Source of the DNA: SSC4 sp964443225
Lineage (GTDB): Bacteria; Chloroflexota; Anaerolineae; SSC4; Amarolineaceae
Length of the DNA stretch: 64,000 nucleotides
NCBI GenBank assembly: GCA_964443225.1
Contig: CAYUCC010000023.1
Span: 1 to 64,000 of the forward strand
Direction: 5' to 3'
Part shown: in pieces, positions 33,100 through 42,492 of the stretch
Numbering within the stretch: position 1 is the stretch's first letter
Layout: every line of letters starts with the position of its first letter
Notes under the pieces: generated by a model
The model's input: only the letters and a program-made list of their open reading frames with translations
Databases searched by the model: none
What the model was told of the DNA's origin: nothing
Made by a program: the position numbers and the translations under genes

Positions 33100-35445
33100 T
33101 CAGAGACGTCGTTTGATGACGATGAGTGTCAGGTCGTCGGCAGGCGGTATACCGCCCGCAAACTGGCGCAGCGACTCACAAATTGCCGCGATGATGTCCT
33201 GCGCACTGTCGGTGTGATGGTCCACCACCACCGACAGCAGACGCTGCGCATCGAACGACTCCCCTTCGGGATTCGACATATCGGTGATACCGTCGGTATA
33301 CAGCACCAGGACGTCCCCAGGCCGCATGCGTACGGTGCCATCGTACAGCGACGCGTGCGGCAGGACGCCCAAGACCAGGCCGTGCTTACGCAGGAAGCGG
33401 GCACGGCCGTTGTGGGCGGTGACGAACAACGGCGGCGCATGGCCGGCGTTGGCATAACTCACCTCACCTCGCTGGGGGTCCAACACACCGTACCACATCG
33501 AAACGAACATATCGGAGCGCGAATTGGCCGGCAGCAGCTCGTTGACGCGGCGCAGGACACGCGCCGGAGAGCGGCGGTCAGCGGCGACGACGCGCGTCAA
33601 CGTGCGGGCCAGGGACATGTACATCGCCGCCGGAACCCCTTTGTCTGAGACATCGGCGATCACCAGACCCAGGCGGTTACCCGGCAGGGCGATGTAGTCA
33701 TAAAAATCGCCCGCCATTTCGCGCGCCGCCTGCCAGTGATGGTTCACGTCGTAGTGCACCAGGTCGGGTGCCGACTCGGGCAGAAAACTGGCCTGGATCA
33801 AATGGGCGAGACGCAGCTCTTCGCCAATGCGCACCCGCTCTTTCTCCTGGGCTAGCAGGCGTGCGCCCTCGATCGCGACGACGAATTGGCTGGCGATGCC
33901 GCGCACGATCTCGATCTGCCGGCCGCTGAAGGCGTGCGGATGCTCTGCCTCGTCCACCAGGATGACGCCCTGGGTTTCGTGCTGTACGATGAGCGGCACC
34001 GCAAGCACACCGTGAACGTCGAACTGCCCGGCGATTTTGGCCGGTATCTGCACCGAGCCGCTCATCTCCTCCAGTGCGAGTGGGCTGCGCGTCCGCGCAA
34101 CACGGTCGATCAGGGGAAAATCGGCCGCAGCTATTTTAAGCCCGACCGGCACCGGCTGCACGTCGCGCACGTTGGGCAGGCAGTGGCTCGCAATGACTTC
34201 GAATTGGTTCTCGGCCTGGTCCAGCAGCAGGATGGTGCAGCGATCGACCCCAGCCAGCTGCGGCGTCAGCCGCGCGACCGTCGTGGCCAGCTCGGACAGG
34301 TGGTGGGGACGACCGATGGCGTTGGCCACTTCGAGGAGAGCCGTCGAAATCGCGGCTTCGTCACGGGCCCGCTGGTAGAGACGTGCATCCTCGACCGCCA
34401 CGGCGATCTGGTCGGCCAGCGTTTTCAGAATGAACAGGTCTTCATCGCTGAAGGCGTCGCGTTCGGTCGATTGCACGTCCAGCACACCCAGTACCCGCGT
34501 TTCCACTTTGAGCGGCACCGCCAGCTCGGCGCGTGTTGCGGGCAGCAAACGAGGGTCGTCGGGCACGTAACGCGCTTCCTGTGACACGTCATTGGCCAGC
34601 AGCGGTTCACCCTGGGCCGCCACCCAGCCGATGATGCCTTCCTGGCCGATCCGCACAAACCGTCCACGCTCGCGCCACATCTCGTTCAGGCGGTGCCCCG
34701 AACTGGCGCGGAAATAGGCGCGCCCGCTGCCCTGATCAACCAGGAAAATCTGTACGTGATAATAACCAAATCGATCCTGGATGAGATTCACGACCTGGGT
34801 GAGCAGCTGGTCCAGATCGAGGATGGCCACGACCTTGCGGCTGACCTCGGCCACCGTCTGCAGCTGGCGGGCGCGCCGCTCGACGACCTGGAAGAGGCGT
34901 GAATTGACCAGGGCCACGCCGGCCTGGTTGGCCAGGATGAACAGAATACGAAGATGGGCCTCGTTATACGCCTCTGGGGTAAAACTCTGCGCCGCCAGAC
35001 TGCCGATGGCCAGATCACCGGCCAGAATGGGCACAAAAATGGCGGCACGCGGCGGGTGTTGGCTCTCGTAGCTGGGGCGGGCGGGCAGTGAATCCATTTC
35101 CGCCTGAAAATCACGGACCAGCAGCGGCCGGCGGTAACGGCGCAGCCACCCTACGATGCCCTCAGCGGCCGCCCCGGGGAAACGCGTGACCGGCTGCCGT
35201 TCACCATCCCGCACCCACACCTGTAAGACGAGGTCGTCGTCCTCGAAGAGGCCCAGGTGAAAGTTGGACGTATCGACCAGGTGCGAGGCATATTCGTAGA
35301 TCAGCTCGAACATACGGCCGGCATCCATCTGCGCCTGCAGGATGGCCTGGCCCGCCTCGGCAAGGGCATGCAGTTCGTCGTGTTCGAGAGGCGTGTGGCC
35401 GATGGGTGCCGCGACCGTGGAAATCGCAGGAATTGGCTCGTTCAT
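33100..35445 (-). CDS. Multi-GAF PP2C-type (SpoIIE/RsbU) phosphatase
   Basis: 781 residues: three GAF-like domains (about 30-185, 205-370, 385-535), a short linker helix, and a SpoIIE-type PP2C domain (about 560-780) with metal-binding motifs MAGDFYDYI, VIADVSDKGVPAAMYMS and TDGITD. RsbU-type phosphatases dephosphorylate a STAS antagonist and thereby release the partner switch; the GAF domains should sense the signal. The ATG overlaps the RsbW-like stop by 4 bp, so the two are translationally coupled. There are no membrane segments. The frame extends upstream across the RsbW-like gene but has no other sensible start. Confidence 0.93.
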   Translation of the reverse strand: MNEPIPAISTVAAPIGHTPLEHDELHALAEAGQAILQAQMDAGRMFELIYEYASHLVDTSNFHLGLFEDDDLVLQVWVRDGERQPVTRFPGAAAEGIVGWLRRYRRPLLVRDFQAEMDSLPARPSYESQHPPRAAIFVPILAGDLAIGSLAAQSFTPEAYNEAHLRILFILANQAGVALVNSRLFQVVERRARQLQTVAEVSRKVVAILDLDQLLTQVVNLIQDRFGYYHVQIFLVDQGSGRAYFRASSGHRLNEMWRERGRFVRIGQEGIIGWVAAQGEPLLANDVSQEARYVPDDPRLLPATRAELAVPLKVETRVLGVLDVQSTERDAFSDEDLFILKTLADQIAVAVEDARLYQRARDEAAISTALLEVANAIGRPHHLSELATTVARLTPQLAGVDRCTILLLDQAENQFEVIASHCLPNVRDVQPVPVGLKIAAADFPLIDRVARTRSPLALEEMSGSVQIPAKIAGQFDVHGVLAVPLIVQHETQGVILVDEAEHPHAFSGRQIEIVRGIASQFVVAIEGARLLAQEKERVRIGEELRLAHLIQASFLPESAPDLVHYDVNHHWQAAREMAGDFYDYIALPGNRLGLVIADVSDKGVPAAMYMSLARTLTRVVAADRRSPARVLRRVNELLPANSRSDMFVSMWYGVLDPQRGEVSYANAGHAPPLFVTAHNGRARFLRKHGLVLGVLPHASLYDGTVRMRPGDVLVLYTDGITDMSNPEGESFDAQRLLSVVVDHHTDSAQDIIAAICESLRQFAGGIPPADDLTLIVIKRRL

Positions 35446-35888
35446 GCCAGGTCCGCGGCCCGCGGCGCTGGAACGACGCCGCGTTTGGTCATGGTCAAAC
35501 GATTGCCCTCGTAGGGGTCGAAGGCATACGCCACGCTGTCCATCAGCTTGCGGATGAGGGTGATCCCGCGCCCGCCAACGGGAATATCGTCGATCGACGT
35601 CGCAGCCGGGGCTGGTTTGACGGACAAGGGGTTGAACGGCGGGCCGCGGTCGACCACCTCGACGACGAAGTCGGTCTCGGAAACGAAACAGCTGATCCGA
35701 ATCTCGCCCGGCTGGCCTGCGTAGCCGTGTTCGATCACGTTGCTGCACGCTTCGTCGCACGCCAATTCGACGGCAAACAACGCGCGGTCATTCAAGCCGG
35801 CAGCATTACCAGCTTGAATGATGAATTCGCCGATACGCGCCAGTTGGCGCGCATCACTGTTGACCGTCAGAGTCCAGCGATCGCGCAT
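35442..35888 (-). CDS. RsbW-like anti-sigma/serine kinase
   Basis: 148 residues with a GHKL ATP-binding fold: N-box AVELACDEACSNVIEHGY, G1 VVDRGPPFNP and G2 VGGRGITLIRKLMD. RsbW-like kinases phosphorylate the STAS antagonist and bind a sigma factor or other target. The neighbours on both sides, STAS protein and SpoIIE-type phosphatase, complete the partner-switch module. No sigma factor gene is in the window, so the output could be a sigma factor elsewhere or another target. Confidence 0.93.
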   Translation of the reverse strand: MRDRWTLTVNSDARQLARIGEFIIQAGNAAGLNDRALFAVELACDEACSNVIEHGYAGQPGEIRISCFVSETDFVVEVVDRGPPFNPLSVKPAPAATSIDDIPVGGRGITLIRKLMDSVAYAFDPYEGNRLTMTKRGVVPAPRAADLA

Positions 35889-35933
35889 GGAGCAGAAGGG
35901 TGGTGCACGGCACCGGATCGTGAGACACCGGCA

Positions 35934-36269
35934 TCAGAAGCTGCCGACCGCTTCGACGGCATTGTCGAACTGGGTAAAGTGTTCGTCCAGACCCGTCAGT
36001 TCGAGGACATCTTTGATCTTGGGACTGAGGTTGGCCAGGCGCACATCGCCACGATTCCAGCGCCGCGCCGATTTCCAATGACTCACCAACACGCCGATCC
36101 CTGCGCTGCTCAGAAACGTAACGCCCCCCATATCCAGTACAATCCGGAAGTGGCCGCCGTCTTGCAGTGACTTGAGGGCTTTGGCCAGATCGGGCGCCGT
36201 GCTGCCATCGACACGACCCGACACCGAGACCAAAACGCAGCGCTTCATTTCGGTGACAATGATTTCCAT
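35934..36269 (-). CDS. STAS-domain anti-sigma factor antagonist (RsbV-like)
   Basis: 111 residues forming one STAS domain, with the phosphorylation region VTFLSSAGIGVLVSHW; the serine pair after FL is where RsbW-type kinases act. It is the first gene of the partner-switch run and is followed after 45 bp by the RsbW-like gene. ATG 36269 has GGAGG and GGGAG within 20 bases upstream; the frame continues upstream without sensible content. Confidence 0.93.
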   Translation of the reverse strand: MEIIVTEMKRCVLVSVSGRVDGSTAPDLAKALKSLQDGGHFRIVLDMGGVTFLSSAGIGVLVSHWKSARRWNRGDVRLANLSPKIKDVLELTGLDEHFTQFDNAVEAVGSF

Positions 36270-36403
36270 TCGTGTGCTCCCTTCCTCCGTGTGATACCTG
36301 CGGATGCCTGGCGTGATTATACCATAGGGGGCTGTGACGTGTCCACCATGATACCTACGAAAAGCGCAGTGATGCTGCGGCGCACGAAGGCAGACCCACC
36401 GCA

Positions 36404-36435
36404 AAAAAAGGCCACCGGGTAACCCGGTGGCCTTG
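36404..36435 (-). terminator. Rho-independent terminator
   Basis: GGCCACCGGGT and ACCCGGTGGCC form a perfect stem, and on the minus strand it is followed by seven T residues (36410-36404). It lies 22 bp beyond the stop codon of the secreted repeat protein and ends the leftward polysaccharide-side transcription unit. Confidence 0.93.
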
Positions 36436-36456
36436 ATGGTTTTACAGCGTTGGAGG

Positions 36457-37929
36457 TTAGCGGCTGTAGCTGTTGTACGCTGCCAGGCGCTGCAGGCCCC
36501 ACAGGTTCTCGACGACTGCCACCAACTGCTGGTTGGAGGTGATGTACACCGCACCGGTCCAGTTGCCGCCCAGGTTGACCTGGTCGTCGCCGCGCAGGTT
36601 GAAGTTGGATGACTTCTCGCCGCCGATGGTCAGGTTACGGGTCGTCGCTGTGGTGCCGTCACGGTTGACGAATTTCACTTCGACGTTGGCCGTCTGGTTG
36701 GTCACGTTCTGGATGCGGATGAGCGACCACTGGGTACGATTGTTGCCGGCACCGCCGATCTGGTAGACTTCGGGCAGGAAGTTCTTCGTGCCGGCGAAGA
36801 CGGTTGCCGCACCGGTGTAACCACCTGCTTCGTTGTCACGCGGGCGGATCGAGAAGTTGACCGCGGCCACGTCCTGGCTGGTCGATTCGACAATGACCGA
36901 GCCGGACCACGAACCACCCAACACGTTGAACACCGAACGATCGACACAGCCGACACCGCCGGAGCGGGTGTTACAGCCCACGGCCACGCCCGCATTCAGC
37001 GTAATGGGGCCGATGTTCAGGTCGACGTTGCCCGTGTCCTTGTTGACGTACTTGACGGTGACACTGGTCGGGCCTGTACCCAGGTTCTGCACGGTGGTCA
37101 GGCTGAAGCCCAGCCAGCCGGGTTCGGTGTTGGGGTTGGTGTAGCGACGCTCGACCGAAGGCAGGAACAACTTGCGTGCACCCTGGCTGCCGCCGTTGTA
37201 GGCAACGTTGTAGCGCGGCCAGAAGTTGTTGTTGATCGCAGCAACCTTCTGGTCCGACCCGCCGGTGCTGATGACCACCGAGCCAGTCCAGGTGCCGTTC
37301 GTCTGGAAGTAGGACGACTGGCTCCATACCGGCACCTTGGCGCCAGGAACGTGCATGTCGTACATCTTCTGGCCGAGTGCCGGAATCTGGTCGGTGATGG
37401 TGAAGTCGAGACCACCGTTGCGGTTGTAGTAGCGCATGGTGATGTTGGCCGTGGTATTGGCTTCGGTGTTCTGCACCGAAATCACCGAGTACTGCGCATT
37501 CGGCGCGTACACCAGGTAAGGGATGTTCATCTGCGACGAGCCGCTGCCGAAGCCGGTGTAGGTGTCCGCTTCGCGACCGTCACCGAGGGGTGCACCCGTC
37601 CACTGAATGGTGGCTGTGGCGGCGAGTTCGCTGCTGGCGGAGAGGACCATCGAGCCGACCCAGTTATCAGGCAGGCCAGAATCGGATGCCCTGAACTGGT
37701 ACGAGCCCAAGGGGCCCAGCTGCTGCTGGCGTGTACCGGCCGGTGAGCCGCCGCTCGGGTTGTAGTACTGGGCCAAAACGGTCGTCGATGGCCCCGAATC
37801 GTTGGCGTACATCACGGTGACGTCGGCACTGCCCGAACCCGGATTCGGGTCCGCAGCAAATGCCGGCACGACCGTGGTGGCGATGAGCACCACGAGTGCA
37901 AAGAGGGTCAGAATGCGGTAAGGCTTCAT
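36457..37929 (-). CDS. Secreted protein with three beta-sandwich-like repeats
   Basis: 490 residues. Signal peptide (MKPYRILTLFALVVLIATTVV, cleaved after AFA) followed by about three units of 110-120 residues. Each has a pattern of 'vqN...v.y.n..G', then 'W.GSvvi.s' and an LPxV-like junction (IPYLVYAP, LFLPSVER, NFLPEVYQ). The pattern is common in exported Chloroflexota proteins and probably makes a surface layer or adhesive structure, which is inference. GGAGG lies 8 bases before the ATG, and a strong terminator follows the stop. It stands alone, 310 bp from the sulfatase gene. Only two cysteines are visible. Confidence 0.8.
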   Translation of the reverse strand: MKPYRILTLFALVVLIATTVVPAFAADPNPGSGSADVTVMYANDSGPSTTVLAQYYNPSGGSPAGTRQQQLGPLGSYQFRASDSGLPDNWVGSMVLSASSELAATATIQWTGAPLGDGREADTYTGFGSGSSQMNIPYLVYAPNAQYSVISVQNTEANTTANITMRYYNRNGGLDFTITDQIPALGQKMYDMHVPGAKVPVWSQSSYFQTNGTWTGSVVISTGGSDQKVAAINNNFWPRYNVAYNGGSQGARKLFLPSVERRYTNPNTEPGWLGFSLTTVQNLGTGPTSVTVKYVNKDTGNVDLNIGPITLNAGVAVGCNTRSGGVGCVDRSVFNVLGGSWSGSVIVESTSQDVAAVNFSIRPRDNEAGGYTGAATVFAGTKNFLPEVYQIGGAGNNRTQWSLIRIQNVTNQTANVEVKFVNRDGTTATTRNLTIGGEKSSNFNLRGDDQVNLGGNWTGAVYITSNQQLVAVVENLWGLQRLAAYNSYSR

Positions 37930-38239
37930 GGGATGTTTCCTCCAGGATTTTCAATGACAAAAACCACACGCCATCCAGCGCGGGTTTGACATGCATCGTT
38001 GGTTCAAGAATAACACGTCGGCGGGGTGAATTCAATACGTCATTTGGGTTAATTTGAGCGGAGGGAGTAGGGAGTACGGAGTACGGAGTACGGGGAGGGA
38101 GTAGGGATGGTAATACGAAAGGATTAGGAGGGGGGGTGTGCGGCGTAGGTGGCGTGGGGAGGGCTGTTGTGGGGCTGGCAAGGCGCATCAGGATGGTTGT
38201 TCGACGCCGAAATCACCCGCTGGGTTTCTTATGATACGT
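37930..38239. other. Intergenic stretch with G-rich repeat
   Basis: 310 bp between the sulfatase stop and the secreted-protein start, both on the minus strand. It holds the GGGAGTA/GGAGTAC array listed separately and the promoter region of the secreted protein. I see no gene here. Confidence 0.5.
38061..38109. repeat. GGGAGTA / GGAGTAC array
   Basis: Imperfect head-to-tail 7-base units (GGGAGTA, GGAGTAC) in an intergenic region. The same unit recurs at 45377-45402 beside the assembly gap. Confidence 0.8.
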
Positions 38240-39832
38240 TTACCGGACCCGCATCAAGGGGAAGTACTGTCGGGGCTGTCGCATGAGGCGGAGTGGAGGG
38301 GGTGATGCGCTGTCGATCGTGCGGCATCCACTGCCGGCACAGACTTTATAGGTCGCCAGCAATGCCGACACCTGAGCAACAAATTCCGGCGCGGCGTCGG
38401 GGTATACGTTGTCCAGCTCGTGCGGATCCCGGATCAGATCGTACAACTCGCATGCGCCGCCGCTGTGTTCGACGTACTTGTACCCTGCTGTGCGCAGTGC
38501 GGAGTACGGCGGACGTTCGGCGTTGTCCAACCCCAGCTGTAGGTCAGATGCATCGGGGGGTTCCAGGTTATCCGATTGCAGAGATGTTTGTCCTATCGAA
38601 ATAGGAAAGGCTTCCAGGAGCAGAGACTCACGCCAGGCAGGGGGTGGCGCGGCCGAGCCAAACAGCGGCACCAGCGACCGGCCATCAACGGGTACTTCCA
38701 TCTCGGCCCCAACGAGATCAGCAACGGTTGGAGCCAGATCGATCATGCTGGCCAGGGCGGTCTGCGTCGTGCCCGGTGTCACCCCGGGTCCGCGTACAAT
38801 GAATGGCACGGCGGTGTCCTCGTCATAAGGCCGTCCCTTGCCGGGCAGGAGCCGGTGCTGGCCCAGGTGAAACCCATTGTCCGATGTGAAAATGATGTAG
38901 GTGTTGTCGAGTTGACCGGTCTGCGCCAGGGTTTGCATCAACCGCGCCACAGCCTCATCCACGGCCTGCAGCGACCGTATCCTCTGACGGTAGAGTGTGT
39001 CGATGGACGCGATCTCCGCGGCCGTGAGCGGTGGCAGGGATTGTATCCAGGCCGGCTTGTCGCTGATGTCGGCCTCGTTGAAAGCGGGTGTGCGCGGTGC
39101 CTGGATTGCGGGAAAAAGTTCGGCGTGACGCTGCGCTGGATTGGCCGGTGCATGTGGTGCATAGAAGGCCAATTCCAGGAAGAAGGGGGTCCCAGGGCGA
39201 GTCGACACGGTGTCCTCGATGAAACTGATGGCCTCGTGCGCAAGTACGTCGGTGATATAGTCCACGGGCCTGTTCCCGTAGTATCGGAGCATGCCATCGT
39301 CATTGACGGTGTAGCCGTAACTATTGTAAGCAGCGTCGTTGATGGGGCTGAACCATTCATCCCAGCCCGGAGGAATGTACGTCGGGTTTTCGGGCAGTGG
39401 GTAGCCGTTGAGATACTTGCCGATGAGCGCGGTCCGATAACCGTGCAGCCGCAGTGCGGTCGCCAGGGTCGCGTTTTCCACGCCGGCGGCGTACGCCTTC
39501 TGAAAGCCACCTATCGGCGGCAGGTTGCCGAGGACATCGTGATTGTGCGCGTACTGCCCCCGCAGCAGCGTCACGCGTGAAGGGCAGCAGAGGGGCAGGG
39601 GAACGTAGAAATTATCAAAAGTCATACCGGCGCTGACCAGGTGCGTCTGTACCTGGGGCATAAAATCCAAACTGTGCAGTCGCACATCCTGGTCGTCGGT
39701 CAGCACCAAAATAATGTTGGGTGTAGGGGATGCAGGACCCAACACCTCGGAGGTCTTATTGTCAGCGGTGGCGATACTCAACGACAAAACCACACAAAGA
39801 ACGATCATCAAGGAGCGGTTTGGGAGATTCAC
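38240..39832 (-). CDS. Exported sulfatase (formylglycine type)
   Basis: 530 residues. The N-terminal metal site reads ILVLTDDQDV, and the formylglycine motif is C82-C-P-S-R with the expected LRGQ downstream. Other landmarks include TSDNGFHLGQH near the middle and FIVRGPGV. Formylglycine sulfatases hydrolyse sulfate esters and need a maturation enzyme, not seen in this window. GTG 39832 gives a signal peptide with a basic start and hydrophobic core (NLPNRSLMIVLCVVLSLSIA); ATG 39808 would remove the basic region. The gene starts 5 bp after the sugar transferase stop and belongs to the polysaccharide locus, so a sulfated glycan is a plausible substrate. Confidence 0.92.
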   Translation of the reverse strand: MNLPNRSLMIVLCVVLSLSIATADNKTSEVLGPASPTPNIILVLTDDQDVRLHSLDFMPQVQTHLVSAGMTFDNFYVPLPLCCPSRVTLLRGQYAHNHDVLGNLPPIGGFQKAYAAGVENATLATALRLHGYRTALIGKYLNGYPLPENPTYIPPGWDEWFSPINDAAYNSYGYTVNDDGMLRYYGNRPVDYITDVLAHEAISFIEDTVSTRPGTPFFLELAFYAPHAPANPAQRHAELFPAIQAPRTPAFNEADISDKPAWIQSLPPLTAAEIASIDTLYRQRIRSLQAVDEAVARLMQTLAQTGQLDNTYIIFTSDNGFHLGQHRLLPGKGRPYDEDTAVPFIVRGPGVTPGTTQTALASMIDLAPTVADLVGAEMEVPVDGRSLVPLFGSAAPPPAWRESLLLEAFPISIGQTSLQSDNLEPPDASDLQLGLDNAERPPYSALRTAGYKYVEHSGGACELYDLIRDPHELDNVYPDAAPEFVAQVSALLATYKVCAGSGCRTIDSASPPPLRLMRQPRQYFPLMRVR

Positions 39833-39837
39833 AGGCC

Positions 39838-41253
39838 CTAATACGCCCCCCGCCCGCGCAGGACCACGCCGACCGTACGCCACAAGATCCGCAGGTCGAG
39901 CAGGGGTGAGTAGTTGCGGATGTAGTACAGGTCGTCTTCGGTGTGCAGATGCATCAGTCGTTCGCTGCGGCCGTTGATCTGCCACCAGCCGGTCATACCG
40001 GGCGGCACAGCAAAACGCTGGCGCTGCCAGGGTTCGTAACGTTCGACCAGGTAGGGCAGCTCGGGACGAGGGCCCACCAGGCTCATGTCACCGCGCAGTA
40101 CGTTGATCAGCTGCGGCAGTTCGTCGAGGCTGGTACGGCGTAAAAAGCGCCCCATCCGCGTCACGCGCGGGTCGTGGGCTTGTTTGTGCACCACGACACC
40201 CTCGCCCGTGGTGTGCAGTACCTCCGCCTGGCGCCGGTCGGCGTCGACGACCATGGAACGGAATTTGAACATGGTGAACAGGCGGCCATTTTCACCGACA
40301 CGCTGCTGTTTGAACAGCGCAGACCCCGGCGAGTCCAGGCGAATCGCAAGCGCCAGCAGCAGCATCAACGGTGCAGCCACCACCAGCGACACGCTGGCCA
40401 GGACCAGGTCGAAAGCACGTTTGATCACCCGATTGTAGCCATCGATGGCCGGATCCCGCAGGCCGATCAGCGGCATGCCCCCAAATTCTTCGATCGTGGC
40501 GCGGAAGATCGCCAGGTCGAAAAAATCGGGCACGACACGCACACGCACCGGTTCGGTCTGCAGGGCAATCACGAGCTCCTCCAGGGGCCGGTGCGCACGT
40601 AGGGGCAGGGCAAACACCACCTCGTCGATGCCAAGTTCGCGCACGACGTGGGTGGCGTCGAGCAGGCGCCCCAGGACCGGAATCCCTTCGACGATGACGT
40701 TCCACTTGGTGGGGTCGTCATCCAGAAAACCGACCGGCGTGAGTCCGGTCCACCGGCGTTCGTTCATCTGCTGCGCCACCTGCCGGCCCACCTTACCGGC
40801 GCCGACGATCAGCACACGCACTTCCTGCAGCTGGCGCGAACCGGCAAAATGAAAGCCGAGACGCAGCATGATGCGGAGCGCCAGCAGCAGCGCGACGTTG
40901 GCCACCACGAAATAGAGAAACAGCAGGCGTGGAATATCGCGGTAGGTCAGGTAGAGCAAGCCGGCAAAAACCAGCGTCCCCAGGCCAACCGCTGCCGTCA
41001 CCAGCTGGGCTTCGTCCACCAGGCGCAGTGTGCGGCGTTGATCGTAGACCGAGAGCAGGACAAAGACACCCCCCCAGATGACGATTGCCGCCAGATAGAC
41101 GAGAAGAGGCAGCTGAACCAACTTCTCGGTCAGCCGCGTACCCCATGGCAGTATCAAACGCGCCTGGCTGGCTAAAAAGAGCGAAATGCAGGTGAGCGCC
41201 AGATCGGCAACCGCCAGGAACAACACGTAATTCGATTGATAGTACCTGCGCAT
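39838..41253 (-). CDS. Polyprenyl-phosphate sugar-1-phosphate transferase (initiating enzyme)
   Basis: 471 residues. Four or five N-terminal membrane helices (to about 125) and a CoA-binding-like Rossmann part (about 140-260, VLIVGAGKVGRQVA) are followed by the bacterial sugar transferase domain (about 280-471: KRAFDLVLASVSLV, FKFRSMV, SLDELPQLINVL, SLVGPRPE, PGMTGWWQINGRS). It loads the first sugar phosphate on undecaprenyl phosphate to start polysaccharide assembly. Architecture matches the WcaJ/WbaP-like exopolysaccharide group. It lies 80 bp downstream of a glycosyltransferase gene. The sugar is not predictable. Confidence 0.94.
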   Translation of the reverse strand: MRRYYQSNYVLFLAVADLALTCISLFLASQARLILPWGTRLTEKLVQLPLLVYLAAIVIWGGVFVLLSVYDQRRTLRLVDEAQLVTAAVGLGTLVFAGLLYLTYRDIPRLLFLYFVVANVALLLALRIMLRLGFHFAGSRQLQEVRVLIVGAGKVGRQVAQQMNERRWTGLTPVGFLDDDPTKWNVIVEGIPVLGRLLDATHVVRELGIDEVVFALPLRAHRPLEELVIALQTEPVRVRVVPDFFDLAIFRATIEEFGGMPLIGLRDPAIDGYNRVIKRAFDLVLASVSLVVAAPLMLLLALAIRLDSPGSALFKQQRVGENGRLFTMFKFRSMVVDADRRQAEVLHTTGEGVVVHKQAHDPRVTRMGRFLRRTSLDELPQLINVLRGDMSLVGPRPELPYLVERYEPWQRQRFAVPPGMTGWWQINGRSERLMHLHTEDDLYYIRNYSPLLDLRILWRTVGVVLRGRGAY

Positions 41254-41333
41254 AGTTCGTTATCCAGAAGTGACCCTTCCTGGTCACATACTGCCTGTGT
41301 GCCCTGCTCCGGCACTGGGTTCAGTTTCCCGCT

Positions 41334-42437
41334 TCAGGCGCGGCGGACCCGATCGAACAATGCCTCATAGGCATCGGTGACGTGTTCCCAACTGTACACC
41401 TGAGCAGCCCGCACCGCCGCCTGCTCGCGATAGCCTGCTGCCAACGCAGGATCATCCAGCAGTGTCTGCAGCAGCCCGGCCAGGGCTGCGGCCCCGATCT
41501 GGCCGTCGTACAAAAAACCGGCGTCACCGATGGTCTCGGCATTTTCGGGGGTTGCATGGGCAACCACACAGTTACCGAAGGCCATCGCTTCGACCAAAGC
41601 GGGATGGGTACCGCCAACGCCCGACGTCTCCACGAACAGGTAGGCGTTGGATGCCAGCTCCCAATAACCTTCCCCAAAGCAGTAGCCCGTAAACACGACG
41701 CGCGGATCTGTCGTGGCTTTCAAGTCGGCGATGTAGGCATCGGCATACGGCGCATCCCCCACGATCACGCACTTGAAATCGGTGTCCAGCCCGGCAAACG
41801 CCTGCACCAGGTGATCGGCGCAGTTTTCCGGCACCAAACGCCCAACGAACAGCACGTACCGGCGCGCCTCCAGTTCCCACTGCGCCAACGTGGCGCCGGG
41901 CGGCCGGTGCGGCAGCTCCGCCCCATACGCAATGTACGGGGAGTTGGCGTGATAGGTGTCACGATAGAACTGCTGCACGACACGGCTGTCGGTAACGAAC
42001 GCATTGGGCAGGACCGTGGCCATACGCTCGGCAAATTGAATGTACCGTTTGGCCAGCGGCGGCCATTTGGCCCGTTTCCAGTCCAACCCATCGACGTTGA
42101 GAATCGTACGCTGCCCCACCAGGCGCGGAATCCAGGTTACCAGGCTGTTGCCGGCAATAAAATAGAGCACGATGTCGTACCCCTGGCTCAAACCGTGCAG
42201 GCTGGACAGGAACGAGTGGACAATCGTATCCAGGTATTTGTTTTTGACGGTCGGCAGTTTGACCAACCGCATGCCCTTGTAGGTCGGCGCATCGGTGGTG
42301 ATGTGGTGGCTGCGGCAGTACACCGTCACCGCATGCCCACGCTCCACCAGGCGGCTGCCCAACTGCTCGACACACGTCTCGAAACCGCTGTAACTGGCCG
42401 GCACCCCGCGTGTGCCCATAAGTGCAATCTTCATCAT
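41334..42437 (-). CDS. Glycosyltransferase, GT4 fold with DUF1972-type N-domain
   Basis: 367 residues. The N-terminal domain begins KIALMGTRGVPASYSGFETCVEQL, typical of the DUF1972 group of rhamnosyltransferase-like enzymes, and the C-terminal domain has the GT4 donor region (VGRLVPENCADHLVQAFAGL and ETSGVGGTHPALVEAMAFG). It would transfer a sugar from a nucleotide-sugar donor to the growing polyprenyl-linked glycan at the cytosolic face. There are two start Mets in tandem at 42437. It lies 55 bp after another GT4 gene. Donor and acceptor unknown. Confidence 0.92.
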   Translation of the reverse strand: MMKIALMGTRGVPASYSGFETCVEQLGSRLVERGHAVTVYCRSHHITTDAPTYKGMRLVKLPTVKNKYLDTIVHSFLSSLHGLSQGYDIVLYFIAGNSLVTWIPRLVGQRTILNVDGLDWKRAKWPPLAKRYIQFAERMATVLPNAFVTDSRVVQQFYRDTYHANSPYIAYGAELPHRPPGATLAQWELEARRYVLFVGRLVPENCADHLVQAFAGLDTDFKCVIVGDAPYADAYIADLKATTDPRVVFTGYCFGEGYWELASNAYLFVETSGVGGTHPALVEAMAFGNCVVAHATPENAETIGDAGFLYDGQIGAAALAGLLQTLLDDPALAAGYREQAAVRAAQVYSWEHVTDAYEALFDRVRRA

Positions 42438-42492
42438 GCTGATCGCAGTCTACCACGTTACGCGCCGCCCGCCAAACCGGGCAGCGCGTACG